A stretch of 64,000 nucleotides of DNA, taken from assembly GCA_030268105.1 (NCBI GenBank), contig BSDZ01000116.1, positions 124,001-188,000 of the forward strand. The letters are read 5' to 3'. The DNA comes from Volvox africanus. Its lineage: Eukaryota; Chlorophyta; Chlorophyceae; Chlamydomonadales; Volvocaceae. Both the position numbers and the translations under genes were made by a program. This document shows, piece after piece, positions 34,139-45,606 of the stretch. Every line of letters begins with the position of its first letter. The first letter of the stretch is position 1. The notes under the pieces were generated by a model. That model was given only the letters and a program-made list of their open reading frames with translations. It had not been told where the DNA came from and searched no databases.

Positions 34139-34499
34139 TCGCATGATGCAAGGGTCCGGATAACGATATCCGGTTGCAGGGCATGTATCGCGACGAGTGC
34201 GGCGCTCTCAACGTGTGCTGTAATGAAGTAATATTATATCAGATAATATTACTTATCGTTTCGTAGCACGAGCATAATGCGCACTTCAATGCTTCGGGCT
34301 TTCATGCATGCTGGGCGGATTTGCCATGATGCGATGTCGCGATGGATAATGACAACATGCCAAATGCATATATAAATGTACACGAATACATTTATATCAT
34401 GCAGATTCATTCATATGCAATGTGTTCATCACAATAGCACTTCGCCTTGTAGGATCACATCGACCTACGCATCGGCGGGAAACTAACCGTAGCACAACA
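34139..34499 (-). repeat. U3 part of the C 3' LTR
   Basis: 361 bp ending ACAACA at 34499, directly followed by the purine-tract complement. It starts at the same LTR position where the truncated LTRs of the array begin. Confidence 0.88.
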
Positions 34500-34558
34500 A
34501 TTATCCCCCCTCCCGTATGCAGCGTCCTCGCTGCATCATACAGCATCGACTGCAGGGG

Positions 34559-37500
34559 TCATTGAGCTTGCGTGGCACGTTTGCGGGCTTCTTCGAGCAG
34601 GGGCTTCATGTCCTGTGAGAAGTTGCGTGCCGGTTCCCATGAGTTGTGCTCGTCGGTATACCCTGTCCACTTAACCAAGTACTCGTGTACTGTCCGCTTA
34701 CGTCGGTGTCGGCCCACACGACGCGCGCGATAATCTAACACCCGCTCCACATCGTAAAACTTCTGTTTACCAGCGATCCAGGTCTCGGGAACTGGTTCGA
34801 TCGCTGCGGGGGCGTTAGCAGGCTCAGGGACGGGTTCCGTACCACGATACGGACGAACAAGCGATACGTGAAACGTGGGGTGAATGGTCATATCAGCGGG
34901 CAATGCAAGCTCCACAGCCACATTCCCAACCATGCGCACGACAGGATACGGACCAATCCAGCGGGGTAAGAGTTTTCGGGATCCGTCGGCCAAGGAACGC
35001 AAGTTCTTGGTGCTTAGCAACACGAGTTGCCCTTCCGAAAACGTCACATCCTGCTTGGATTTGTTGTAATATTCCGTCGTTCGTTGCTGCGCCGCGTCCA
35101 AACACGACTTCGCGTCTGTGATTCGGGACATAAAAGACTTGGCAAAAAGTTTAGCAGCAGGCACGTTCACTTCCAACTCACGCCACACAGGTAGCGCGGG
35201 ATGAAATCTGTAGTTGAGAAAGAACGGACTTTTGCCTGTTGAGCGGTTCACAGCGTTGTTAAGCGCGAATTCTGCCGCAGTCAAATACGTATCCCAAACA
35301 AGTGGTGTGCGACCAGCATAATTGCGCAACATATCACCCAACGTGTGGTTTGTGCGTTCGGTTTGACCATCAGTCTGCGGGTGATACGCCGTGCTCAGGT
35401 TGACACGCATGCCAACTAGTTTGCAGAGCGCTTCCCAAAACTTAGACGTGAACTGCCCACCGCGGTCCGAGATCACATTTTTGGGAACCCCGTGTAACCG
35501 AACCACATTGTCAAAAAACAAACGTGCGGTTTGCTCAGCCGTGCAGGATGATGTGCATGGTGCTAGGTGAACCATCTTAGTCAGACGATTGACCATTACG
35601 AACACCGCATCGTATCCCCCCTCAGTTTTGGGCAGCGCGACTATGAAGTCCATGGAAACACTTTCCCAAGGCGCATCCAGGACAGGCAACGGTTGCAACA
35701 ACCCATGGCCCTTACCGGACAAAGCCTTATTGCGCTGGCACAGACTGTATGTCTGGACGAAGTTCGCTGCATCCTTAGCCAAACGAGGCCACCAAAAGGA
35801 ACGTTGCACCAAGTCGATCAATCGCTTGCTACCAGGGTGTCCTGCTAACGGGTCCTCGTGGAACCGCGCAAGGATGTCGTAGCGTAGCGCGTCGTCGTTC
35901 GGAACGACGATTTGCGTAGCTGCACCCTCCGTCCGTAGCCAAAGGCCATTCTGCTTGCGAAGGTTTTCTACATTAGCCGGGTCCGCGAACCAGGCGTCTG
36001 CGTTGTAGGCAACCTTCAACCGCTCCGCGAGGTCCGTCGTGATCGGTACCTCCTCGCTACGCAGCCGCACGACGGGCGCTGCCAAAATTGCAGCGTGTAG
36101 TGACGGATGTCGACTGAGAGCATCGGCAATATTCAATTTACCAGAAATATACTCCCAGGTGCAGTTGAACCTAGCTAGATATTCCATCCACCTAGCTTGA
36201 CGGCGGTTCAACGTCGGAACGCTTTGCAAAAACGTTAGGGGCTTGTGGTCAGTCTTTAAAGTAAACGGGCGTCCCTCGAGGTAACAGCGCCATTCCTTTA
36301 AAGCATGCAGCACGGCCAGAAGCTCCTGTTCCCCGGTGGTGTAGCGAATTTCCGCACCAGAAAACTTCTTACTCGTGAAAGCGATCGGTCGCCCTTCCTG
36401 TAACAATACAGCGCCGCTTCCAAATATTGAGGCATCAGACACTACCTCAACACGAAATGGCAACGAGTAATCAGGGAATGCAAGGGTGACATCTTCGGCA
36501 ACGATTCGTTTGAGCTCTTCGAATGCCCGCTGGCATTGCGACGTCCACGACTCGAGCGAAACGAAAGCGCCTTTGTGAGGTAAGTTAGTAAGCGGGGCCG
36601 CAATGATGGAATATTTTTCAATGAACTTTCGGAAATAATTGGTCAAGCCAAGGAACTTACGCAGCTCCGTGAGGTTCTGAGGCGCGGGCCAATCGCGAAC
36701 CACGGCGACCTTCCGCGGGTCCATTTTCACACCGGTGGCCGACACAATGTGGCCCAAATATTCCACCTGAGGCTGCGCCCAAAAGCATTTGGCGCGTTTA
36801 GCAAACAATTGCTCCCGCCTCATAACGTCGAGCACGAGCCGAAGATGCTCCATGTGCTCCTCGCGCGTCTTAGAATATACCAAGATGTCATCCAGGTAGC
36901 AAACAACGAACCTGTCGATAAACGGCCTAAACATTCGGTCCATAACCGCCTGAAACGTCGCAGGGGCATTAGTCAAACCAAATGATAGGACCGTATACTC
37001 AAAGTGACCGAAGGGCGTCCGAAAAGCGGTTTTCGGGATATCAGAGGCAGCGATGCGAATCTGATTGTAGCCCTGTTGTAAGTCAATTGAGGAAAAATAA
37101 GCCGAGCCCTTCAGCTTATCCAACAGGTCGTCAACGCGTGGTAAAGGGTAGCGATTTTTCACCGTATTTGCATTTAACCCCCGGTAATCAATGCACATGC
37201 GCAAGGTCCCATCCTTCTTACCGACAAACAAAATCGGTGCAGAATACGGGGATGTGCTGGGGCGTATCATACCCTTCGCGAGCAAATCCGTCACCTGGCG
37301 CTTCACCTCGTCCAGCTCCAATGGACTCAACCTGTACATTGGCCGGGCCGTAGGCTGCGCTCCAGGCACGAGAGGGATTGTGTGATCAACAGGACGCATA
37401 GGTGGTAGGCCAGGGATATCTTTAAAGACGTCCTCATACTGCGACAGTAGGGCCTCAACCTCAGGATCCGCAGAAATCTGCGCGGTGGTGACACAACAGC

Positions 37501-38612
37501 TCACCCGCGGCCTTAAAAGCAGTCCGTGGGCACCCTTCCGTAACAAACGGCCTCCTTACGCCCGACTAGCTCTGGTTCGATTCGCGCGGCCATTGCGGTC
37601 ACAGCGAAATTAACCATAGGCACCGCCTCAGTTTTGCCCTCCTTTGGTGTGACATGTTCGAACGACAGGAAAGGTACCTTAATCGACAGAGTACCCTTGC
37701 ACATATGCAGGGTTGCGGTCTCCATGTCGATGCGCGCGCGGTACTGTCGTAATGTCGACGACCCCATTATGTACGGTGCAGTCTCTGCTAAGCCCTGCAG
37801 CACGTACGGCCGGGTCACAACACGCAAAGGGCCTATCGATAGGCTAAGGGTAATCCTGCCCACGATGGGATGCTTACCCCCGTCAGGGTAACCTGTGGAC
37901 AATCAGACGACTCTGGGGACAACCCCAGCGCATTCACCTCTGCGACAGAGATGAAGTCGTCGCTGGCACCGGTGTCAACAAGTGCCTTCAGAGTACGGCC
38001 ATTCAAACCGATCTGAACCACTGGGACACGGTTATCTATGAGTGACTGCCCAGCAGACAACGTCAGTGCACTTAGGGCGGGTCCGTAACCTACGGCACCC
38101 CCGTCAGGAGCTTCGTACCAAACGTCAACCGAGTAGGATGTGCTTGGCCACGGAGCCAGCATACCCTCCCGATCCACACCATTAAACAAAACGGTGCCCG
38201 GCTCGAACCGGTGGACATGCCGCATACCCCTTAACGATGCCTCTGCCATGCGCCGACAGAAAGCGGGGAGTAAAACACATGCGGCGGTGCCTGGATATTG
38301 ACGCCTACACCTCCTGTATATGGCCAACTGTTCCGACATCTCACGCAGAGACGAGGGGATGAACAAAACCACGTGGTTAGACAGATCGATAGACGACAGG
38401 GGACGGCGAGGTGTAAACAAATTACACAACGGGTCAAAGCAGAGAAGTCCCGTGCGTCCGTCAAGCGTGATGCGTCGCTCAATGACTCGCTCGATGTGTC
38501 CAAGTACACAAGGCAACAATGCCTTAACGGCTGGCCGTAAGGATGACCACCGACCACGCGTTAGTTCAGAAATCCCAGGTGGTGCCCCCTCCACAGGAAC
38601 CCGGGCAAGCCC
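34559..38612 (-). pseudogene. pol: C Pol: long intact RT-to-chromodomain frame, two upstream 4-nt deletions
   Basis: Pol begins in the gag frame after the amber codon (38615-38613). The pre-protease domain and protease (DTGAS, about 37985) are intact to about 37890, where a 4-nt deletion shifts the frame. A second 4-nt deletion lies near 37550. From 37546 to 34559 there is an uninterrupted 995-codon frame: RT ([11 protein letters not shown]), RNase H, integrase finger and D,D-E core, WIGPYPVV, chromodomain (YDVERVLDY...[16 protein letters not shown]). This copy supplies the reference for the 83 bp missing from B. Confidence 0.93.
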
Positions 38613-39846
38613 CTATTTCGGCTGAGGTACAAACGGCGGCATTAGCGGGCAATCCTTCGTGGAATGACTCTCCGCACACCGTAGACAAACGTTGGCCAAT
38701 TTCCGACGCTCGAATTCGGAACGATTGCAATTCCATTTTGGCATATATGTGTCGTCCGTGCGAGTCCGCTTCACATTGGGGTCGGAACGCTGTGCGGCTG
38801 CCGTCGACGGCGCACCACCACGCTTCCTGTTTTTAGCCGGGTCCGAGCTCGGACCTGCTCCTCCTGACCCACGGACACCCGAGCTAGCGCCCCCGCGCGC
38901 CTGGCGTTGCCGGTTGCTGCGTCGCGTCGCGGCAGTAGGCGTGGGGCGGGTAGCTCCGAGTTCCTGGTCGAGAGCTACAGCTTACCCAAGCAGATCCTGC
39001 ACTTGCACGGCATTTGCACGAGGGACAGACTTGACTTCTTCCTCACCGGCAAGGAGTCGTATCTCCGTACCCTTAGCAAAAGTGACCAAGGCATCATACG
39101 ACTTGATCGGCACCCCAGCCAAGTCAGTAGCGCACCATTTAGCCAAAAGTTTCGTCAGGCCTCGCTTAAACCAAAAGACACGCTCGGTCTCGGTGAGGTC
39201 AGCAATGGGGGTCACAAGTGCTTCGAAGCGTGACTGGTACGCAGGTACATTTTCACCCCGACGCATGTGGTAGCTACCGGCCGCCAAGACCTTACGAGCC
39301 TCCACATCACGTGCTTGCACCTCAGTAGTGAACCGTGCGAGCAGAGCAGCGATCATCTCGTCAAAAGTATAGTTGCCCCGGGCGTTGGTCCAATTGCGAT
39401 ACCAGTCCTTCGCTGAGCCCTCGAGGGTGTTACCAACAAAGAGACACCTGATACCGTCATTATCGCCACCATGAACAGCCTGGAGATACTTTTTAGCGTC
39501 ACGCACGTACGCACGAGTTGCATCGGCTATGCTATGCCCTGGTGTCTTGTCGGTCAGCGAAATATTGAGCCTAGGAACGGGATGACAATCTCATCACCTC
39601 AGGGATGTCATCATGCCCTCGAGCTTGAGGTAATGGCAGAACCCTTGGTCCAGCAGTGTTGTCCATATTCGTGTTTACTGCTGAATGCGGCACAATTAAG
39701 TGAGCAGGGGTCTGAAGGAAAAGGGGCTCTTGAGTGGCTCGCGCGCCAACAGTCTCAAGACCTCTATCCGGTGCTCTAGCAGCCACAACAAAATCGGGTT
39801 GGCTAGCTAGGCTAGTGTGCGGCGTATCGTCGTGTTCCGTGGACAT
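38613..39846 (-). pseudogene. gag: C Gag, frameshifted and with premature TAA
   Basis: Starts MSTEHDDTPHTSL. It has a 2-nt deletion near 39575 compared with B, and the GAA-to-TAA change after ...VQVQDLLG (about 38982) that the array units share. The distal part still encodes the basic region, the CX2CX3HX4C knuckle and the terminal amber codon followed by GGG. Confidence 0.88.
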
Positions 39847-40245
39847 GGAGCACGAAACGATACCCTAGGTTTGCGTGATAGAAGCCGACTTCTATCGCAA
39901 AGGCAAGAGTACAAAGCAATTCGGTGAGCCTACCGACAGGACTCTTGAGAAGATTCAGTAAACTCAGCAAGTACTTGCCCAGCTGAGTCCTGATCTCCGT
40001 AGTTTGGGCAATGAGAGTCGCCAATTGGTCCGGACGAAAGCTGGTCTTAGTCGCCGCAGCAAGCAATGCCGGCGCACTGAGATTACCTGCGACTCCGAGC
40101 GTACACTTACACAACAAGTGCAGCAGTCTAAGTAAAAGCAATTAAACAATTACAAACCGGAAGCGGCGGCGTCCAAAACGGCGCGGCCTAGGTCTTCGGC
40201 AAAAGTATCTAGCGGTCCTCGTGGCTCGTCGCTGGAACTCGCCAT
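39812..40245 (-). CDS. C ORF0 (spliced, intact)
   Basis: Exon 1 40245-40158 (88 nt), intron 40157-40087 (71 bp), exon 2 40086-39812, ending RRYAAH then stop. It is the same architecture as in B and overlaps the gag start by 35 nt. It stays open although gag and pol of this copy are damaged. Confidence 0.62.
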
Positions 40246-40290
40246 AGAAAGAACCTACTTCCGATTAGACAAAGAGAGACAGATAGGCAA

Positions 40291-40312
40291 CGAACCTGTC
40301 TCGATACCAAAT
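40291..40312 (-). promoter_or_regulatory. C primer binding site
   Basis: The complement reads TGGTATCGAGACAGGTTCG, as in B. The array version differs (AATTGG..., TTCAT), so C and the array derive from slightly different parents. Confidence 0.7.
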
Positions 40313-41136
40313 TGTTGTACCTCTCGTTCGCGTTTGCTCATAAGTATCTGCACGTCTGGAGACTTTCGACACCGATGCGCGAGCACTTGCAAGTACAGCA
40401 AGGCGAGCGCCAGCAAACAGAGACAGCGGAAGACATCTAGACAAGAAGAGATATAACTTACAGTCTTACAGATCGGAACGATGCAATGGACGAAATCGCC
40501 GTCAGCGCCGGAAGCAAGCAATCATCACGCGGCGGTGATTAGCGAAGTTCAGGCTTAGCTCGGGCTAAGTAGAATAGCGTATATCAATAGTAATATAGAA
40601 CACACGAGTGTTCTCCGGTATCGAATGTCTCTTTTGGCTTAGCCGTCCTCGCATCTGTTATACTCGCAGCATCGCAATGCCGTACGATTCACACTAGGAG
40701 GCCGATCCTAGATGTGACAACCCTACTGCGTATAGGCGATGTCCAAGCATAACAACGTATAAACCTTTCCGGCATTCGCATGATGCAAGGGTCCGAATAA
40801 CGATATTCGGTTGCAAGGCATGTATCGCGACGAGTGCGGCGCTCTCAACGTGTGCTGTAATGAAGTAATATTATATCAGATAATATTACTTATCGTTTCA
40901 TAGCACGAGCATAATGCGCACTTCAATGATTCGGTATTTCATGCATGCTAGGCGGATTTGCCATGATGCGATGTCGCGATGGATAATGGTGTCATGCCAA
41001 ATGCATATATAAATGTACACGAATACATTTATATCATGCAGATTCATTCATATGCAATGTGTTCATCACAATAGCACTTCGCCTTGTAGGATCACATCGA
41101 CCTACACATCGGCGGGAAACTAACCATAGCACAACA
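40313..41136 (-). repeat. C 5' LTR, also the left border of the array
   Basis: 824 bp. Its U3 end (ACAACA, 41136) abuts TTCATTGCC, the interior of array unit 1, rather than host DNA. A crossover with the array unit in this LTR would explain the junction. Confidence 0.9.
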
Positions 41137-41185
41137 TTCATTGCCTAACTGTCTCTTTGTGTCAACTCGGAAGTAGGTTCTTTCT

Positions 41186-41619
41186 ATGGCGAGTTTCAGC
41201 GACGAACCACGGGGACCGCTAGATACTTTCGCCGAAGACCTAGGCCACGCTGTATTGGACGCCGGTGCTTCCGGTTTGTAATCGTTTAATTGCTTTTGTC
41301 TAGATTGTTGCACTTGTTGTGTAAGTGTACGCTCTGAGTCGCAGGTAATCTCAGTGCGCCGGCATTGCTTGCCGCGACGACTGAGACCGGTCTTCGTTCA
41401 GACCAGTTGGCGAATCTCATCGCCCAAACTACGGAGATCAGGACTCAGCTGGGCAAGTACTTGCTGAGTTTACTGAATCTTCTCAAGAGTACTGTCGGTA
41501 GGCTCACCGAATCGTTTTGTACTCTTGCCTTTGCAATAGAAGTCGGCTTCTATTACGCAAACCTAGGGTATTGCTTCGTGTTCCATGTCCGCGGAACGCG
41601 ACGATACGCCACACACTAG
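41186..41619 (+). CDS. Unit 1 ORF0 (spliced)
   Basis: Exon 1 41186-41273 (88 nt), intron 41274-41344 (71 bp), exon 2 41345-41619. It is open in all units, though gag is not. Exon 1 differs from B by Arg-to-His and Ala-to-Gly changes (DLGHAVLDAGAS). Confidence 0.6.
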
Positions 41620-42820
41620 CTTAGCTAGCCAACCCAATTTTGTTGTGGCTGCTAGAGCTCCGGATAGAGGTCTTGAGACTGTTGGCACGCGAGCCACTCA
41701 AGAGCCCCTTTTCCTTCAGACCCCTGCTCACTTAATTGTGCCGCATTCAGCAGTTAATACGAATATGGACAACACTGCTGGACCAAGGGTTCTGCCATTA
41801 CCTCAAGCGCAAGGGCACGATGCCATCCCTGAGGTGATGAGATTGTCAATTCCCGTTTCTAGGCTTAATATCTCGCTGACTGAAAAGACACCAGGACCTA
41901 GCATAGCCGATGCAACTCGTGCGTACGTGCATGACGCTAAAAAGTATCTCCAGGCTGTTCATGGTGGCGATAATGATGGTATCAGGTGTCTCTTCGTTGG
42001 TAACACCCTCGAGGGCTCAGCGAAGGACTGGTATCGTGAATGGACCACCGCCCGGGGCGAATATACTTTTGACGAGATGATCGCTGCTCTGCTCGCACGG
42101 TTCACTACTGAGGTGCAAGCACGTGATGTGGAGGCTCGTAAGGTCTTGGCGGCCGGTAGCTACCACATGCGTCGGGGTGAAAATGTACCTGCGTACCAGT
42201 CACGCTTCGAAGCACTTGTGACCCCCATTGCTGACCTCACCGAGACCGAGCGTGTCTTTTGGTTTAAGCGAGGCCTGACGAAACTTTTGGCTAAATGGTG
42301 CGCTACTGACTTGGCTGGGGTGCCGATCAAGTCGTATGATGCCTTGGTCACTTTTGCTAAGGGTACGGAGATACGACTCCTTGCCGGTGAGGAAGAAGTC
42401 AAATCTGCCCCTCGTGCAAATGCCGTGCAAGTGCAGGATCTGCTTGGGTAAGCTGTAGCTCTAGACCAGGAACTTGGAGCTACCCGCCCCGCGCCTACTG
42501 CCGCGACGCGACGCAGCAACCGGCAACGCAAGGCGCGCGGGGGCGCTAGCTCAGGTGTCCACGGGTCAGGAGGAGCAGGTCCGAGCTCGGACCCAGCTAT
42601 GAGCAGGAAGCGTGGTGGTGTGCCGTCGTCAGCAGCCGCACAGCGCTCTGACCCCAATGCGAAGCGGACTCGCACGGATGACTCGTTTATGCCAAAATGG
42701 AATTGCAATCGTTCCGAGTTCGAGCATCGGAAAGCGGCCAATGTTTGTCTACGGTGCGCGGAGAGTCATCCTACGAAGGATTGCCCGTTACTGCCGCCGT
42801 TTGTACCTCAGCCGAAATAG
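41585..42820 (+). pseudogene. gag: Unit 1 Gag with TAA after codon 288
   Basis: Same start and core as B Gag. The GAA-to-TAA change at 42449-42451 truncates it before the basic region and zinc knuckle, which remain open in the same frame to the amber codon at 42818-42820. The stop is shared with C and all units, so it predates amplification. Unit 1 has TTEVQ and GSYHM where units 2 and 3 have ATEVQ and GSNHM. Confidence 0.88.
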
Positions 42821-43783
42821 GGGCTTGCCCGGGTTCCTGCGGAGGGGGCACCGCCCGGGATTTCTGAACTAACACGTGGTCGGTGGTCATCCTTACGGCC
42901 AGCCGTGAAGGCATTGTTGCCTTGCGTACTTGGACACATCGAGCGAGTCATTGAGCGACGCATCACGCTTGACGGACGCACGGGACTTCTCTGCTTCGAT
43001 CCGCTGTGTAATTTGTTTACACCACGCCGTCCCCTGTCGTCTATCGATCTGTCTAAACACGTGGTTTTGTTCATCCCCTCGTCTCTGCGTGAGATGTCGG
43101 AACAGTTGGCCGTATACAGGAGATGTAGGCGTCAATATCCAGGCACCGCCGCATGTGTATTACTCCCTGCTTTCTGTCGGCGCAAGGCAGAGGCATCATT
43201 AAGGGGTATGCGGTGTGTCCACCGGTTCGAGCCAGGCACCGTTTTGTTTAATGGTGTGGATTGGGAGGGTATGCTGGCTCCGTGGCCAGGGACATCCTAC
43301 TCGGTTGACGTTTGGTACGAAGCTCCTGATGAGGGTGCCGTAAGTCACGGACCTGCCCTAAGTGCACTGACGTTATCTGCTGGGCAGTCACTCATAGATA
43401 ACCGTGTCCCAGTGGTTCAGATTGGTTTGAATGGCCGTACTCTGAAGGCACTTGTTGACACCGGTGCCAGCGACGACTTCATCTCTGTCGCAGAGGTGAA
43501 TGCGCTGGGGTTGACCCCAGAGTCGTCTGATTGTCCACAGGTTACCCTTGCTGACGGGGGTAAGCATCCCATCGTGGGCAGGATCACCCTTAGCCTATCG
43601 ATAGGCCCTTTGCGTGTTGTGACCCGGCCGTATGTGCTGCAGGGCTTAGCAGAGACTGCACCGAAGAAGGATGGGACCACCTATGCAGTAGGGTCCCCCC
43701 TGCGAAATCTCCCAAGGTACCTGGCCCGCCCCACACACCCCATGGCAGAATGCTGGATATGGGTCACATGGCTTATGTTATAA
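42821..43783 (+). pseudogene. Unit 1 pre-protease domain and protease with filler tail
   Basis: It continues in the gag frame after UAG. It comprises the uncharacterised domain ([10 protein letters not shown]...IPSSLRE...AACVLLPAF) and protease (DTGAS, about 43458). After ...LQGLAETAP the reading enters filler and ends KKDGTTYAVGSP...TWLML. The aspartic protease domain is therefore cut near its C-terminus and RT onward is absent. Confidence 0.88.
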
Positions 43784-43812
43784 CCAAAATTATACGCGAA
43801 TTATACAAAAGA

Positions 43813-44276
43813 AATGCCGGAAAGGCTTATACGTTGTTATGCGTAGACATCGCCTATACGCAGTAGGGTTGTCACATCTAGGATCGGCCTCCTGATGTGA
43901 ATCGTACGGCATTGCGATGCTGCGAGTATAACAGATGCGAGGACGGCTAAGCCAAAAGAGACATTCGATACCGGAGAACACTCGTGTGTTCTATATTACT
44001 ATTGATATACGCTATTCTACTTAGCCCGAGCTAAGCCTGAACTTCGCTAATCACCGCCGCGTGATGATTGCTTGCTTCCGGCGCTGACGGCGATTTCGTC
44101 CATTGCATCGTTCCGATCTGTAAGACTGTAAGTTATATCTCTCTTCGTCTTGAAGTCTTCCGCTGTCTCTGTTTGCTCTCACTTGCCTTGCTGTACTTGC
44201 AAGTGCTCACGCATCGGTGTTGAAAGTCTCCAGACGTGCAGATACTTATGAGCAAATGCGAACGAGAGGTACAACA
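43813..44276 (+). repeat. Unit 1 truncated plus LTR (R-U5 part)
   Basis: 464 bp beginning AATGCCGG, so the first 360 bp of the LTR are missing and replaced by filler. It ends with an intact ACAACA. Confidence 0.9.
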
Positions 44277-44299
44277 ATGAACCTGTCTCGATACCAATT

Positions 44300-45123
44300 T
44301 GTTGTACCTCTCCTTCGTGTTTGCTCATAAGTATCTGCGCGTCTGAAGGCTTTCGACACCAATGCGCGAACACTTGCAAGTACAGCAAGGCAAGCGCCAG
44401 CAAACAGAGACAGCGGAAGACATCTAGACAAGAAGAGATATAACTTACAGTCTTACAGATCGAAGCGATGCTATGGATGAAATCGCCGTCAGCGCCGGAA
44501 GCAAGCAATCATCACGCGGCGGTGATTAGCGAAGTTCAGGCTTAACTCGTGCTAAGTAGAATAGCGTATATCAATAGTAATATAGAACACACGAGTGTTC
44601 TCCGGTATCGAATGTCTCTTTTGGCTTAGCCGTCCTTGCATCTGTTATACTCGCAGCATCGCAATGCCGTACGATTCACACTAGGAGGCCGATCCTAAGT
44701 GTGACAACCCTACTGCGTATAGGCAATGTCCAAGCATAACAACGTATAAGCCTTTCTGGCATTCGCATGATGCAAGGGTCCGAATAACGATATTCGGTTG
44801 CAAGGCATGTATCGCGACGAGTGCGGCGCTCTCAACGTGTGCTGTAATGAAGTAATATTATGTCAAATAATATTACTTATCGTTTCATAGCACGAGCATA
44901 ATGCGCACTTCAATGATTCGGTATTTCATGCATGCTAGGCGGATTTGCCATGATGCGATGTCGCGATGGATAATGGTGTCATGCCAAATGCATATATAAA
45001 TGTACACGAATACATTTATATCATGCAGATTCATTCATATGCAATGTGTTCATCACAATAGCACTTCGCCTTGTAGGATCACATCGACCTACACATCGGC
45101 GGGAAACTAACCATAGCACAACA
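44300..45123 (-). repeat. Unit 1 inverted full LTR
   Basis: 824 bp, TGTTGTACC...GCACAACA, oriented against the rest of the unit and preceded by an inverted primer site. Confidence 0.92.
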
Positions 45124-45172
45124 TTCATTGCCTAACTGTCTCTTTGTGTCAACTCGGAAGTAGGTTCTTTCT

Positions 45173-45606
45173 ATGGCGAGTTCCAGCGACGAACCACGGG
45201 GACCGCTAGATACTTTCGCCGAAGACCTAGGCCACGCTGTATTGGACGCCGGTGCTTCCGGTTTGTAATCGTTTAATTGCTTTTGTCTAGATTGTTGCAC
45301 TTGTTGTGTAAGTGTACGCTCTGAGTCGCAGGTAATCTCAGTGCGCCGGCATTGCTTGCCGCAACGACTGAGACCGGTCTTCGTTCAGACCAGTTGGCGA
45401 ATCTCATCGCCCAAACTACGGAGATCAGGACTCAGCTGGGCAAGTACTTGCTGAGTTTACTGAATCTTCTCAAGAGTACTGTCGGTAGGCTCACCGAATC
45501 GTTTTGTACTCTTGCCTTTGCAATAGAAGTCGGCTTCTATTACGCAAACCTAGGGTATTGCTTCGTGTTCCATGTCCGCGGAACGCGACGATACGCCACA
45601 CACTAG
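45173..45606 (+). CDS. Unit 2 ORF0 (spliced)
   Basis: Exon 1 45173-45260, intron 45261-45331, exon 2 45332-45606. Open, and nearly identical to unit 1. Confidence 0.6.

Larger units (their letters stand above)
32538..41136 (-). mobile_element. Chromovirus C (minus), with a chimeric 3' LTR
   Basis: Body 34500-40312, 5' LTR 40313-41136 (824 bp), purine-tract complement at 34500. The 3' LTR is split: R-U5 part 32538-33002, a 1136-bp captured segment, then U3 part 34139-34499. The two pieces sum to about one normal LTR. No matching target duplication flanks it. The left neighbour is the palindrome spacer; on the right the 3987-bp array intervenes. Confidence 0.85.
41137..45123 (+). mobile_element. 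Array unit 1: autointegration-type, pol-less derivative (3987 bp)
   Basis: Order: interior starting TTCATTGCC, ORF0, gag, protease, filler, R-U5 part of a plus LTR (43813-44276), inverted primer site (44277-44299), full minus LTR (44300-45123). The 5-mer after the plus LTR (ATGAA, 44277-44281) is the reverse complement of the 5-mer after the minus LTR (TTCAT, 45124-45128). This is the pattern made when both cDNA ends attack one internal site. No RT, RNase H or integrase is present, so the unit is non-autonomous. Confidence 0.92.

Noticed and set aside
44300..45123. The inverted LTR in each array unit as a simple solo-LTR insertion
   Set aside because: There is no direct target duplication around it. 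The flanking 5-mers are reverse complements and enclose the primer site as well as the LTR.
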